DNA from: Collybiopsis luxurians FD-317 M1
Taxonomy: Eukaryota; Basidiomycota; Agaricomycetes; Agaricales; Omphalotaceae
Direction of reading: 5' to 3'
DNA: 64,000 nt
Assembly (NCBI GenBank): GCA_000827265.1
Contig: KN834787.1
Span: forward strand, 452,338 to 516,337
Both the position numbers and the translations under genes were made by a program. Below the pieces are notes generated by a model. The model ran no database searches. It was not told the DNA's origin and saw nothing but the letters and a program-made list of their open reading frames with translations. Below, in pieces: positions 1 through 11,343 of the stretch (its first letter is position 1; every line of letters starts with the position of its first letter).

Positions 1-17
1 TTTTTTTTGTTTGGCAG

Positions 18-2613
18 GTTTACTAAATGTTATGTGATTGTTGCAAGTTCAGAGGAATCACTCAAGGCAAGCTTTTATGATATTGCCATAAAGAATGGCC
101 TCAGTAGGGCCAGCACATGGGAATCCGGACTTAGAATGTTTGCAAAACATGAAGAAGAATGGATCATTCTCTATGACAATGCAGATGACCCAAACATTGA
201 CTTGGGCCAATTTCTGCCTCAGAGTAGTCATGGGAACATTATCATTACCTCCAGAAATAACACCTTAAAACAGCTGAGCACCAAATTCAAAGAGCTCAAA
301 GACATGAGACCAAAAGATGGGGTCCAATTACTTCTAAAGCATGCCATAAAGAACCAACAGCCCACCTCTAATGAGGTATCTATGGCCATGCTTATTTCAG
401 CAAAGCTACATTACTTTGCTTTAGCCCTTGTGCATGCTGGTTCATACATTTCACAACAGAATTGCCTAGATGCATATTTGGAGAAACTGGAAAAGAATCA
501 AATAGCATTTATGAATCAAAAATTACTACAGAGTATTGAGAAATACTCTTTATCTGTTTATGCAAGCTGGGATCTTAGCTGGAAAAGACTGGATGAAGAA
601 TGTAGAACATTCCTTAGGATATGCTCGTGCCTTCACTATGAAGGTATTTCTCGCAAACTATTCCAGAGAGCATTAGATAACTTTGAAAAAGAAAATGGAC
701 ACCATTTGGCTGCATATCCATTGTTAGAAAGTTTAACATTGCAAAGTTTAGTTTGGGATGATTTAGTTATGGATAAAATTATTCAGACCTTGAATTCATA
801 TTCATTAATTACTGTAGGAAAAGAAGGGATATATTCCTTACATCCGTTGGTTCATCAATGGATTGGCAACAGCATTAATACCATGGCTAAAAAAAGTCTT
901 CAGCTAGGGGTGCAGAGTCTTATAGCAATGTCAATACCAGGGGCAGACATTACATTCTTAAGGTCAATAGTCAGCCATTGTAAGGATTTTGTCATCACAG
1001 ATGATGCTCACACTGATGATGCCCTGGGAGAGTTATGGTTTTCATGTGGGTTTTATAACAGAGCTTATGAAATATGGGAGGCTCTACAGCATACTCTCCA
1101 GATGAAACTAGGAGAGTGGCATCCCAGGACTTTGACTCAAATGTCCAAGGTTATAATGTCATTGGAGAAAATAGGAAGATATACAGAAGCATTGCAGCTG
1201 GGGTTGTCAGTGGTAGATAGATCCAAGGCAATTATGGGTGACAAACATCCCGATACCCTTAATAGAATGAACAGTCTGGCAATCGCATACTCTCAGATGG
1301 GAAGATATAATGAAGCACTCCAGATTGTGGAGCCATTGTTGGACATTTCCAAAAATGCTCTGGGAGAAAGGCATCCTGACACACTTGGTCAAATGGAGAA
1401 CTTGGCAATCAGATACTCTGAGGTGGGAAGATATCTTGAGGCACTGCAGATTGCAGAACCATTGCTGGGCATGTCTCAACAGATTTTAGGAGAGACGCAT
1501 CCACGGACCCTTGGTAGAATGGAGAATTTAGCAATCCGATACTCTGAGGTGGGAAGATATAATGAAGCACTGCAGATTGCAGAGCCACTGCTGAACACAT
1601 CCAAACTGATTCTGGGAGAGAGACATCCTGATACTCTTTGTCGAATGAATAACTTGGCAATCACATACTCTGAGGTGGGAAGATACATTGAAGCACTGCA
1701 GATTGCAGAGCCACTGCTGAACATGTCCAAACAGATTCTGGGAGAAAGACATCCTCATACCCTTAGTAGAATGCACAATTTGGCAATTACATACTCTGAG
1801 GTGGGAAAATATAATCAAGCACTACAGATTGCAGAGCCACTGCTGGAAATTTCCAAACAAATTTTGGGAGAGAAGCATCCTGATACCCTTGGTAGAATGG
1901 AAAACTTAGCAATCAGATATTCTGAAGTGGGAAGATATAATGATGCCCTGCAGATTGCAGAGCCACTGCTGGATATGTCAAAACAAATTCTGGGAGAGAG
2001 GCATCCTCACACCCTGGGTAGAATGGAGAATTTGGCAGTCAGATACTCTGAGGTAGGAAGGTTTGATGAAGCATTGCAGATTGCAGAGCCACTGCTGGAC
2101 ATGTCCAAACAGATTCTGGGAGAGAAGCATCCTCATACACTTGGTAGGATGGAGAGCTTGGCAGTCAGATACTCTCAGGTAGGAAGATTCAATGAAGCGC
2201 TGTATATAGCAGAGCCACTGCTAGGAATGTCTAAACAGATTCTGGGTGAGAAGCATCCTGCAACCCTTGGCAGAATGCATAACTTGGCAATGAGATACTC
2301 TGAGGTCGGAAGATATGATAAAGCCCTTTGGATTGAAGAACCACTGCTGAACATGTCCAAACAGATTCTAGGTGAGAGACACCCTGATACCCTTAGTAGA
2401 ATGAATAACTTGGCAATCACATATTCTGAGGTGGGAAGATATAATGAAGCACTGCAGATTGCAGTGCCACTGCTAGAAATGTCCAAACAGATTCTGGGAG
2501 AAAAACATCCTCATACCCTTGGTAGAACAAAGAACCTAGCAATGAGATACTCTCAGCTCAAAAGATATAATGAAACACTGCAGATTGCAGAGCCACAAAG
2601 GAGGTGTCAATGA
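18..2613 (+). CDS. NB-ARC/TPR STAND (NLR-like) protein, 5' exons outside window
   Basis: Last exon of a signal-transduction ATPase with a TPR tail. A splice acceptor (TTTGGCAG, ending at 17) starts the exon. In the paralogue at 6.8-9.8 kb the same join follows the P-loop exon, so the Walker A exon lies left of the window. 864 residues are visible. The ATPase part shows a Walker B-like segment (WIILYDNADD), a sensor strand (NIIITSRN) and a GLPL-like motif (LHYFALALVHAG). A winged-helix-like region follows. From about 1080 there are about 12 tandem 42-residue kinesin-light-chain-type TPRs, each with an HPxTL core and an ALQIAEPLL helix. The frame is open to the TGA at 2611-2613, so this copy looks intact. 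Such proteins are predicted to sense a ligand through the repeats and oligomerise through the ATPase. The family call is firm; the ligand is unknown. Confidence 0.85.
1080..2600 (+). repeat. 126-bp coding tandem repeat, about 12 TPR units
   Basis: Each 126-bp unit encodes one 42-residue TPR. Units share long stretches such as GCAGAGCCACTGCTG and CTGGGAGAGA, so they are conserved in DNA as well as protein. The last unit is divergent and truncated (ends EPQRRCQ). Confidence 0.9.
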
Positions 2614-3837
2614 CAATCCCAGGAAAACAACATTGAAAATTGAATGAGTTAGTGTGAGGGGGTCCTGGTTTGACTCCAAGCCTGTTGTCTTTTAGATGGT
2701 GGTCTATGGCATATGCTGCTTGCTCCAAAGTAAATAAATAAATAAAGGTCTTTTGTATCATGTACCACTCTAGTCTCTGGCAGTTACATCATTTATTAAG
2801 TACTATAAGGTAGGAAGTACTGTCCCATTTTAAGCACTTCGTACTATGTCCTGTGTCCACAGGGCATCTTACAACAAAATGTCCCACCCTGTCCGGTGTC
2901 CAATCAAGCTCTTACAGATTTTTTCTTAGGTGCCTGTGGGCACTTAGCCTTTTATAGTAGATGAATTTCATAAATTCCTTGATGTCCCAGCATCCAACAG
3001 GTGCTTACGAAAAATAAATTTCTTATGATTTGTCCCATTGTCCCACCCATTACGAAGTGCTCAAAATGCAACAGTAAGTTCGTTCCAAGCCCCGCGAAGA
3101 ATTCACACGATGACTTGCCGGCGGGCCGGCCTTCGCTAGAAGGGGCTTGCGGCAAAGTGCTCCGAAATGAGGGGTTCATTCGTTCACTCATATCTTTTTC
3201 ATTTCTTTACCAAATTCCTACTTAAAAAAAAATAGAATCATAGTTTCAAAGGTACTCTACATGAATGTTAAGCTCAAGTAATTAAAGTCTTAAAGTTACA
3301 TATTGATATTCAATGTGCAAGTTATGTCACTCTCAGAAGTCGTGAGCCTAAAGTTTTCACTCAGATGGAATTAAAAAAAAAAAAGTTCCAATTACTTCCA
3401 ATGCTTGGGAACATACTTTCACGCCTCTCAGTAAGGCTCTTATTGCCTCAGAATCACTATGACTTGAACGTTGAAAAGTTGCCCCTCTATTGAAGTCAAC
3501 CCATCTAAAATTCCTAGTTATGTCACGGTTCACGTGCCACTCAGTCACACAAAGCTGCGACAGGGGCGCGTCCATCTTTGGTTCATTAATTCAAGATGGA
3601 TGCAGAGAACGAGCCAGCATTCATTGTTACACGATTGTGGCAATGAGATTTTGATGGTGTTTGGGAAGCTGTGGGAGTTGATTGGCGCAATGGAATTCAA
3701 ATCATCGGAGTAGATGTAACACTCCTGGTTTGTGTATATGAAGCAATCATGGTACCGGATTCATCCTTGTGCACAGTTTGCATAACAGTTGGTGAATGGA
3801 GAATTGAAGGTGTAGATGACATTTTAGCATGTTTCAA
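2614..3837. other. Intergenic stretch, no recognised gene
   Basis: Between the first NLR-like gene and the helicase relic. It holds a short (TAAA)n run at about 2731-2746 and a GC-rich patch near 3110-3150 with a GGCCGGCC-type palindrome. The short ORFs on both strands show no recognisable motif or splice pattern. Confidence 0.5.
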
Positions 3838-5855
3838 TGGTCATTAATGGGACTAGGGTGAAGATGGGGGAGGTTGCAGTACAGCTTGTCTCCATTGGTC
3901 CAGAATTGGGACAAGACTCCAAAGGTCATCATCTGAAGCAGTATCCTATTGCACCGCCAAGAGAATAAGATCAGTTGTCGCGATGGGGAATTTGAGAAGC
4001 CGGGCAGAAAATCTGACAAGGGTATCAAATTGTTTTGGTGGTAGAATCCATATGCTACTCAGAAGAGGATTGTTGTATGTGGTCTGGCATTGCTTCCGCT
4101 ACTTTGAGAAGGACTGAACAGGATTTGTCTTTTTCAGCCTCATCCAATTCAAAATCAGCAGGAAAGACAGCAAAGAATTTGGAGGGAGAATAGGGAGGCG
4201 CAGGGGTTGCAGGGGTTGCAGGGGGTGCAAGGGGTGCGCGAGTTGGAAAAGAAACTCGGCTGCATACTTGAACAAACGAGGATCATACTCACCACATGGT
4301 TCATATGCAGTGGCCAAATCTGGATCACAGTGAGAGCAGCAGCGCTCAGACAGAGGATCCACAACGACCCATGAAAGCTCAAGCAGACATACAACTGAGC
4401 GGGAACCAGGCTTCACTACAGGATCATCTGGACTGAAACTTGTATGAATGTTGAGTTGGCTTGAGGGCCAGAACACGTTACAAATGAAGGCATGAGAACA
4501 TGGAGAAGCTGCGTAAGAGTGATTAGTGGAAATTAAGTGCGGTTGAGTGAGAAGCTTACCTTCATCGGCTGCTACATTTAAGAATGCCTCCAGGTCAGGA
4601 TTGATCTTTGAACGCTTGATGTTATTGGCCTTCGTATCACCGTTCTCCTCTAGACCTCTAATATGCCGAACAGCTGCAGTCATTGGACACAGATCAGGCT
4701 GGAATGCCCACGCTGGAATAAACAGCAAGCAGACAGCAAGTATATCCAGCATGTCCCCATCGCTGAATCACAACTGCGAGAGAGGAAGGAAGACCGAAGA
4801 TAACTGAATACTGCACATCCGGGACACTGCATCCTATTCCCGCGGCATCTGTTGCACAGATGATGCGAATTGTACCCGATGAGAAATCATTCCAGCAACG
4901 TTGCTTCCCCCGTTCTGATATATCAGAGGAAAAATGGAAAACACAGTCGCGAAGATGGTTCAGAAGACACTTGCAAAGAGTATCAACAGCTACGCGACAT
5001 GCATTTTCGGAATCAAAGTAAAAGAGACATTTTGGAATTTCTTCATGCATAGTTGAGTCATCGATGTCAGAGGGAAGAAGGTTGAGGGCATCGAGGACAG
5101 GATTGTCAATGCTCTTGAAAATCCGAGTGTGGAAGTAGGGGTTTGGGTGGTCGGCCCCAATGTCAATACCCCAGAAGGGCTGGCTACCAAAACGAAGTGT
5201 TTTCCAGATGAGATTGAATGTGGAAGTACGAGCCGTCACAGTGCATGCCCAAATTGGCACACCATAGCCACACCATGTTCTCAGCTCACCAAGCTCTCGA
5301 TACACAGGACGGAGTTTGTCATTACCCCACTCATCAGCTACATGAGCCTCATCTACAAAAGCAGCAGCTATCCGTTTGCAGAAGGCCTGATGATTCCAAT
5401 CCTCACGTCGGAAAACATCACTCTGTGCCGTCTCCTGTGAGATGTATACAAGATATGAGTGATTTTGCACTCTCTGCCAAAGCCCAGGGGATTTTTCGGT
5501 ATCCTCGTTGATAGTGTCAGCGATTAACCCTTTGTCAGAAGCATGGTGAACCTGTGGCAGGTGCATGACAAAACGGAACTGAATAATTAATGAGACAGTA
5601 CAAACCTGGTCGTGTTCAAGAGCTTTCAATGGGCAGATAACAAGGACCACTTTCCCTGCACCAGAATGCTTCTGTTCCCTCAAATATCAAGCTTTTACCG
5701 AGACCCGTCGCAGCAATGACCATTCCATCATGCCCTTGATGCTTTCCAGTCAGAGAAAGGAAGTAGAAGTGGAGGTGGCGCGGATATTTAAACAACGTAT
5801 CAGTGGATCGAGGGAATGCAGTGAAGTGGCTAGTTGTCCCTACTGGACTGGGCAA
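3838..5855 (-). pseudogene. RecQ-like DEAH-box DNA helicase relic
   Basis: Remnant of an SF2 helicase of the RecQ-like type abundant in agaricomycetes. Motifs in order on the minus strand: I (AATGLGKS, about 5700), Ia (VICPLKALEHDQ), II DEAH (AFVDEAHVADEWG), III (TVTART), IV (CLFYFDSENACR), V (ICATDAAGIGCSVPDVQ) and VI. A CCSHCDPDL zinc-binding-like segment follows near 4330. Two plausible introns remain: about 54 nt after LKALEHDQ and about 51 nt near 4510-4560. The gene is broken. The frame changes between motifs I and Ia (about 5655-5680) and again after motif VI (about 4750). Motif VI reads QRWGHAGY where QRxGRAGR is expected. A stop interrupts the C-terminal part near 3950. It is antisense to, and lies between, two NB-ARC/TPR paralogues. 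Confidence 0.75.
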
Positions 5856-5945
5856 AAAGAATTGGGAATCACCATGGTGGCCGTTCTATCGAACTAGTTG
5901 AAGAAATCGGTAAGCTTGCTTTAATATCTACTTTGATAAAATGTG
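5745..5945. repeat. Dispersed repeat, copy 1 (partner at 10285-10490)
   Basis: Shares several segments in the same order and orientation with 10285-10490: GTGGAGGTGGC, GTTGTCCCTACTGGAC, AAATCACCA-like and CTATTTTGAT-like. The left end overlaps the N-terminal coding part of the helicase relic. The element type was not identified. Confidence 0.6.
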
Positions 5946-6824
5946 ATTATAACATCTTGGATATATAGCACTCTACATCAACTCAAATTTTGAGCAGTCA
6001 GGCAGTGGATAGTCGATGATCTACATAGCATATTGCTTGCCGATAAATAATGATCTTCAGACCTGTATCTTCGTATATCCATTACAGTTCCTTGACACTT
6101 GTATTCTACTGTGCTCGACAGAAATGACAGCTCTATCTTTATATTCGACAGCTTGAAGGTCATGTTATAACTGCTCCGCAGGAATATGACACCCACGGAT
6201 CTATGGTGCAGGTCGGCAAGTCACCACTATTTTTGAACAATAAAACTTACTCGGCACCATGCCAACCAATTTTTGTTACCTCTTACCAAAAATTAAGATA
6301 GCAATTGATTCTCGAGAGGAATTTTGAATACCAAGATATAATTTTTGTCCAAGACCAATTGGCCATCCTTCATATATAATATGATTATATTGATTACATA
6401 AATAGTCAAAAACAAATAGTCATGCTAGTGTTTCTGAAACCCGTCGATGTGATTTGTACTTTGAGCTGAATGCACCAACCTGGAACTGAGCTGCTTCGAC
6501 ATCCAGGCTAGATTCATAAGCCTAGCACAGCCACTCAGCACTGTTCCAAAGAAGCGGTGACTTACCAACCTGCACCATAGCAATCATGCAAATCTTTTGA
6601 ATCAAGGGTACGTGTCCATTACAGCTATAGGCTCCATACCTATCAAACTGTGGTGGGATTATAATATATAAGTATTCCTATGATCATTGCTTCGTAGCTC
6701 ATATCCTTGCCTAATGACTGATTGGTAAGACATTTTATTGGATAACAGCTAAAAACAATTAATCTTCTAAATCACCAAAGGAATCAGCAAGCGTTTGATA
6801 CTCCTGTGGAGAGGGTAGACAGAG
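5946..6824. other. Intergenic stretch upstream of the second NLR-like copy
   Basis: AT-rich, with a TATA-like run (TAATATATAAG) near 6662-6672, about 150 bp upstream of the proposed start of the pseudogene at 6825. No coding signal recognised. Confidence 0.4.
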
Positions 6825-9800
6825 ATGACCGGAGCTCTTATGCAAACAATCTGTGAGTAATTAGATGATTGTAACTATACATTCAGGCTGCATCTCTCAA
6901 AGGGGTGCTATGTTTGCTGGAGCATCACACTTTTCCATAAGTGGTTTTCCGATTTTTCATGTGCACCAGGCTATTTATGAAGTAGGAGGTTTCCAAGAAG
7001 TTTCCACGGTTGTTCCACCTGGTAGTATTCCATTTGCAGTTTTCAAACTTTCCATATGCTGAAAAATCATATTGAAAGGATACATCCCGGACATGACTGA
7101 TCTCAATCCAGCCTCTCCACTTTTCACAGGGAGGAAGGATGTCCTGCTAGAACTTGAAAAATATTTTATTCTGGAGTCAGCATCAACTGTAATTCATGAA
7201 AGAAAGATATTTCTCCTCTATGGGATGGGAGGAGCTGGAAAAACTCAAATTGCACTGAAATTCATGAGCAGATTCAAAACAAGGTAGCAGGGCTTACAAT
7301 AATAACATTGCTTGATCATAAACCATTCTTTCTGTTCCGGCAGGTTTACTAAATGTTATCTGATTGCTGCAAGCTCAGAGGAATCTATCAAGGCAAGTTT
7401 TTATGATATTGCTGTGAAGAATGGCCTCAGGAGGTCCAGTACATGGGAATCTGGACTTAGAATGCTTGCAAAACATGAAGAAGAATGGATCATACTCTAT
7501 GACAACGCAGATGACCCAAACATGAACTTGGGACAATTTATCCCCCAGAGCAGTTATGGGAACATTCTTATTACCTCCAGAAATGGCACCTTAAAAGGGC
7601 TCAGCATGAAGTCCAAAGAGCTCAGGGACATGGCACCAGAAGATGGCGTGCAATTGCTTCTAAAGCATGCCATAAAGAATTGTCAGCCTACTTCTCATGA
7701 AGAGTCGATGGCCATGGCTATTGCAGCAAAATTACATTACTTTGCTTTAGCTCTTGTGCACGCTGGCTCATATATCTCACAGCAGAATTGCCTCAGTACA
7801 TATTTGGAGAAACTAGAAAAGTATCCATTGGAATTTATGAATCAAAATCTGCTACAGAGTATTGAGGAATACTCTTTGTCAGTTTATGCAAGCTGGGATC
7901 TTAGCTGGAAAAGATTAGATGAAGCATGTAAAACATTTCTCAGGATATGCTCCGAACATTATTTCAGAGGGCATTAGATAACTTCAAGAGAGAAAATGGA
8001 CACCAATTGGCGGCATACCCACTGTTAGCAGGTATGACCTCACAGAAGTTGGTTTGGGATGAGCTGGTGATGGATAGGATTATTCAGACTCTAAGTTCAT
8101 ATTCATTAATTACTGTAGGAAAAGAAGGGATGTATTCTTTACATCCATTGGTTCATCAATGGATAAGCAATAGTATCAATGCCATGTTCAGAAAACAACT
8201 TCAGTTAAGGGCTCAAAGTCTCGTAGCAATGTCAATATTGGGGGCAGACATTACATTCCTAAGGTCAATAGTCAGCCATTGCAAAAAATTTGTAATTACA
8301 GATGATATACACACTGATAATGCCCTGGGACATTTGTGGTTTTTATGTGGATCTTATGACAGAGCTTATGAAATATGGAAAGGTTCATGGCACACACTCC
8401 AGAAGCAATTAGGAGAGTGGCATTCCATGACCCTGACACAGATGTTCAAGGTTGTAATGTCATTGGAGCATTTGGGGAGATACAAAGAAGCAATGCTGCT
8501 GGGGATGTCACTGGTAGAAAAATCTAAACTAATGCTAGGAGAGAAGGATCCTGATACCCTAAGTCGAATGGATGGCTTGGCAATCATATACTCGCAGGTG
8601 GGAAGATATAAAGTGCTGCAGATTGCTGAGCCACAGCTTGATATGTCCAGACAGATTCTGGGTGAAAAGCATCCTGATACCCTTCGTAGAATGCATAACT
8701 TGGCTATTAGATACTCTGAGGTGGGAAGATAAAATGAAGCTCTGCAAATTTCTAAGCAATTGCTGGATGTGTCCGGACAGATTCTGGGAGAGAAGCATCT
8801 TGCTACCCTTCATGGCATGCATAACTTGGCAATGAGATACTCTGAGGTGGGAAGATATAATGAAGCACTGCAGATTGCAGAGCCACTGCTGGACATGTCC
8901 AAGCAGATCATGGGAGAAAAACATCCTCATACCCTACATAGAATGGCAAACTTAGCAATGAGATACTCTGAAATGGGAAGATATACTGAAGGACTGCAGA
9001 TTGCTGAGCCACTGCTGGACATGTCCAAACAGATCCTAGGACAGAAGCATCCTCATACCCTTAGTAGAATGGCAAACTTGGCAAAGAGATATTCTGAAGT
9101 AGGAAGATATATTGAAGCACTGCAGATTTCTGAGCCACTGCTGGACATGTCCAAACAGATCCTGGGAGAAAAGCATCCTGAAACCCTTGTTAGAATGAGT
9201 GACTTGGCAGTGAGATATTCTGAGGTGGGAAGATATCATGAGGCACTGCAGATTGCAGAGCCACTGCTGGACATGTCCACACATATCTTGGGAGAAAGTC
9301 ATCCCCATACTCTTGTTAGAATGGCAAATTTAGCAAAGACATACTCTGAGGTGGGAAGATATAATGAAGCACTGCAAATTGAAGAGCCACTGTTGAACAT
9401 GTCCATACAAATTCTAGGTGAGATGCACCCTGATATCCTTAGTAGAATGGATCACTTGGCAATGAGATATTCTCAGTTGGAAAGATATAATGAAACACTT
9501 CAAATTGAAGAGCTACTGCTGAACATGTCTATGCAAATTCTGGGCGAGATGCATCCTGATACCCTTAGTAGAATGGATCACTTGGCAGTGAGATACTCTC
9601 AGCTGGAAAGATATAATGAAGCCCTGCAGGTTGAAGAGCCACGAGTTGAAATGTCAAGGAGAATCCTAGGAAAACAGCATCCAAAAACTCTTTATATACT
9701 GCAGCGCTCTGCAATATCACTCTCCCATACTTTAAGGTGGAAAGATGTAACAAAGCTATGTGACAGCGGAAGTTTAAATGCCACTAGTGAACAAGTCTAA
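6825..9800 (+). pseudogene. NB-ARC/TPR STAND (NLR-like) pseudogene, tandem paralogue of the gene at 18-2613
   Basis: Proposed exons are 6825-6852, 6887-7021, 7079-7283 and 7344-9800. The introns at 7022-7078 (57 nt) and 7284-7343 (60 nt) keep frame; the first, only 34 nt, is uncertain. The leader exon carries a FAGASHFSISG segment like the short motif often seen at the N-termini of agaric STAND proteins. Exon 3 has a textbook P-loop, GMGGAGKTQIALKF. Exon 4 matches the first gene: YDNADD, ITSRN, then about 11 TPRs of 42 residues. Two lesions disable it. A net 25-nt deletion near 7951-7962, after FLRICS, shifts the frame. A TAT-to-TAA change at 8730-8732 stops the restored frame inside a TPR. 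One TPR (near 8610) also lacks a codon. It supplies the 5' gene structure missing from the first copy. Confidence 0.8.
8460..9690 (+). repeat. 126-bp coding tandem repeat, about 10 TPR units in the pseudogene
   Basis: Same 42-residue TPR unit as at 1080-2600 (LDMSKQILGEKHPHTL type). Units from about 8840 to 9400 are closest to the consensus. Outer units diverge. Confidence 0.85.
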
Positions 9801-11343
9801 ACAAGTCTTGAGTGAGCGCAGTTTCTTGATACACTCTTCAGAGTGAACGACTTGACTGTCACATGCTCTGCAGTGAACAAAGGTCATACTACGTCTGTTC
9901 TTTCACAGGGAAATGTTCTTCCAAATTTCTTGAGAAAGTTGTAAGCAATAATTATTCCCAAATTCTGTTGTATTTCTCGGTTTGTCATTAGTAATACAAT
10001 CCGGCACATGTAGTTCCAAGTTGGATTACTCACATACTGTGGACAGTATTACTCAGATAGTAATGGTAGAAGTATGTAGAAGTTTCTAGATACTGTGTTA
10101 TGTAGTATATAAGGCCTACCTTGAGGCCAGTACCCTAGAACAGAATAATCATTTGTATCCAATATTCGAGTCTCACAACTCTTATCAAACCACTGTGCCA
10201 TATTTCTACAATAAATTCATATAGTAATTTTCCAGGCATTTGTATATTGATATTTGTCGGTACATCCTGTAAAGCTTGCAAGAAGTTCCGATCAGAAAGG
10301 AGAAGTAGTGGAGGTGGCACGGGTGTTTGAGTGGTGGATTGGTGGATTGGGGATAAGGAAAGGTAAGATTTATTACCAGCTTGGGACCAGGCTGGTTGTC
10401 CCTACTGGACCGAGGAAAAAGGATTTGGAAATCACCACGGTGGTGGTGGTTGTATCAAAATTGTTCTAATCTCTATTTTGATGAAACATAATTCTGTCTG
10501 CGTCAGTTCAACTAAGCAGAAACATACAAACAATCAGGTTTAAATGACCGGAAACACTATATTTCATTAGGAGAGTATCAAATTCATACCGGATTATTGC
10601 ATGACTCTGAGGACAATTACACTTGACGGAAGCTTGTGGTCTTCTTCCGTGAATGAGCAAATGGCTTGTAAATTGTAATATTCCAGTGCCACTCACACCA
10701 TCCTAGTGCTCTCTGAGTGCCTAGAGTCATCTGGATATTGTTACATTCTGTAATTTGGACCCAGAGTGCTTCAAATGGTCCAATGTTAGGCAATACCTCA
10801 TGGCTTGTTGAAGCTCGTCCTGATTCCTTGAAGAGTCAAAAGCAGCTACGGCTGAGGTATGTAGGAAGCTGGGAGCTGTCTATAGCTGGACAGTCTGGGA
10901 TGAACCATGATGACGCATATATTGAAATCTACGAATTACAGCACTGAAAAGGGTAAAATTGAGCGGGACACGCACTGCTTATGGATCGGGGGAGCGGAGG
11001 CCAGCAAGGGACTGTGCAGAGACTGTCGAAGGTGAGGGTCCAACGTCAGTGCTGCATAACACTGCAGATACAGCTGAGCTCATCTGCAGTTGGCGTATTT
11101 ACCTGCACTCATAGGCTGTAAAATGTTCTGCAAAAGTTATACATTTATGGACAAGGACATGGATAGATCGTACATACTGTAATTAATAAATCTGGGATCA
11201 ATTGGACAAATAGATAGACTAATTCATATGCCCAAACTCTTGAGACATCAAGTTTGAGGAAAATACGGTAGATTTAAAAAACAGGCATCAATGGTGCGCT
11301 ACGCAAAGCGTACTCAGTCAGTACATGAATACAACGCATGGGA
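9801..11343. other. Intergenic stretch with dispersed repeat and possible LTR remnant
   Basis: No gene recognised. 9960-10210 looks like retrotransposon LTR sequence: a TATATAAG box at 10106-10113, then a pyrimidine-rich R/U5-like stretch with GAGTCTCACAACTCTTATC. No internal retroelement domains or paired LTR were found. 10285-10490 is the second copy of the dispersed repeat. The rest is featureless. Confidence 0.4.
10285..10490. repeat. Dispersed repeat, copy 2 (partner at 5745-5945)
   Basis: Same orientation and segment order as copy 1. It carries an extra stretch of about 40 bp (GGATTGGTGGATTGG region), so the two copies differ by indels as well as point changes. Confidence 0.6.

Noticed and set aside
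1207..2486. Several overlapping minus-strand ORFs of 80-100 codons
   Set aside because: They are antisense shadows of the 126-bp TPR repeat and repeat the same phrases; the plus strand is the coding one.
1080..2600. Regular repeats that could be taken for a CRISPR array
   Set aside because: Repeats and intervening sequence are all coding TPRs with a 126-bp period in a eukaryotic gene; no repeat-spacer structure.
2635..2700. tRNA-like T-arm words (GGTTTGACTCC)
   Set aside because: No acceptor stem, D-arm or anticodon arm can be folded around it.
7947..8732. Second ORF of the NLR pseudogene as a separate gene
   Set aside because: It continues the homology of the preceding frame after a 25-nt deletion and has no promoter or start of its own.
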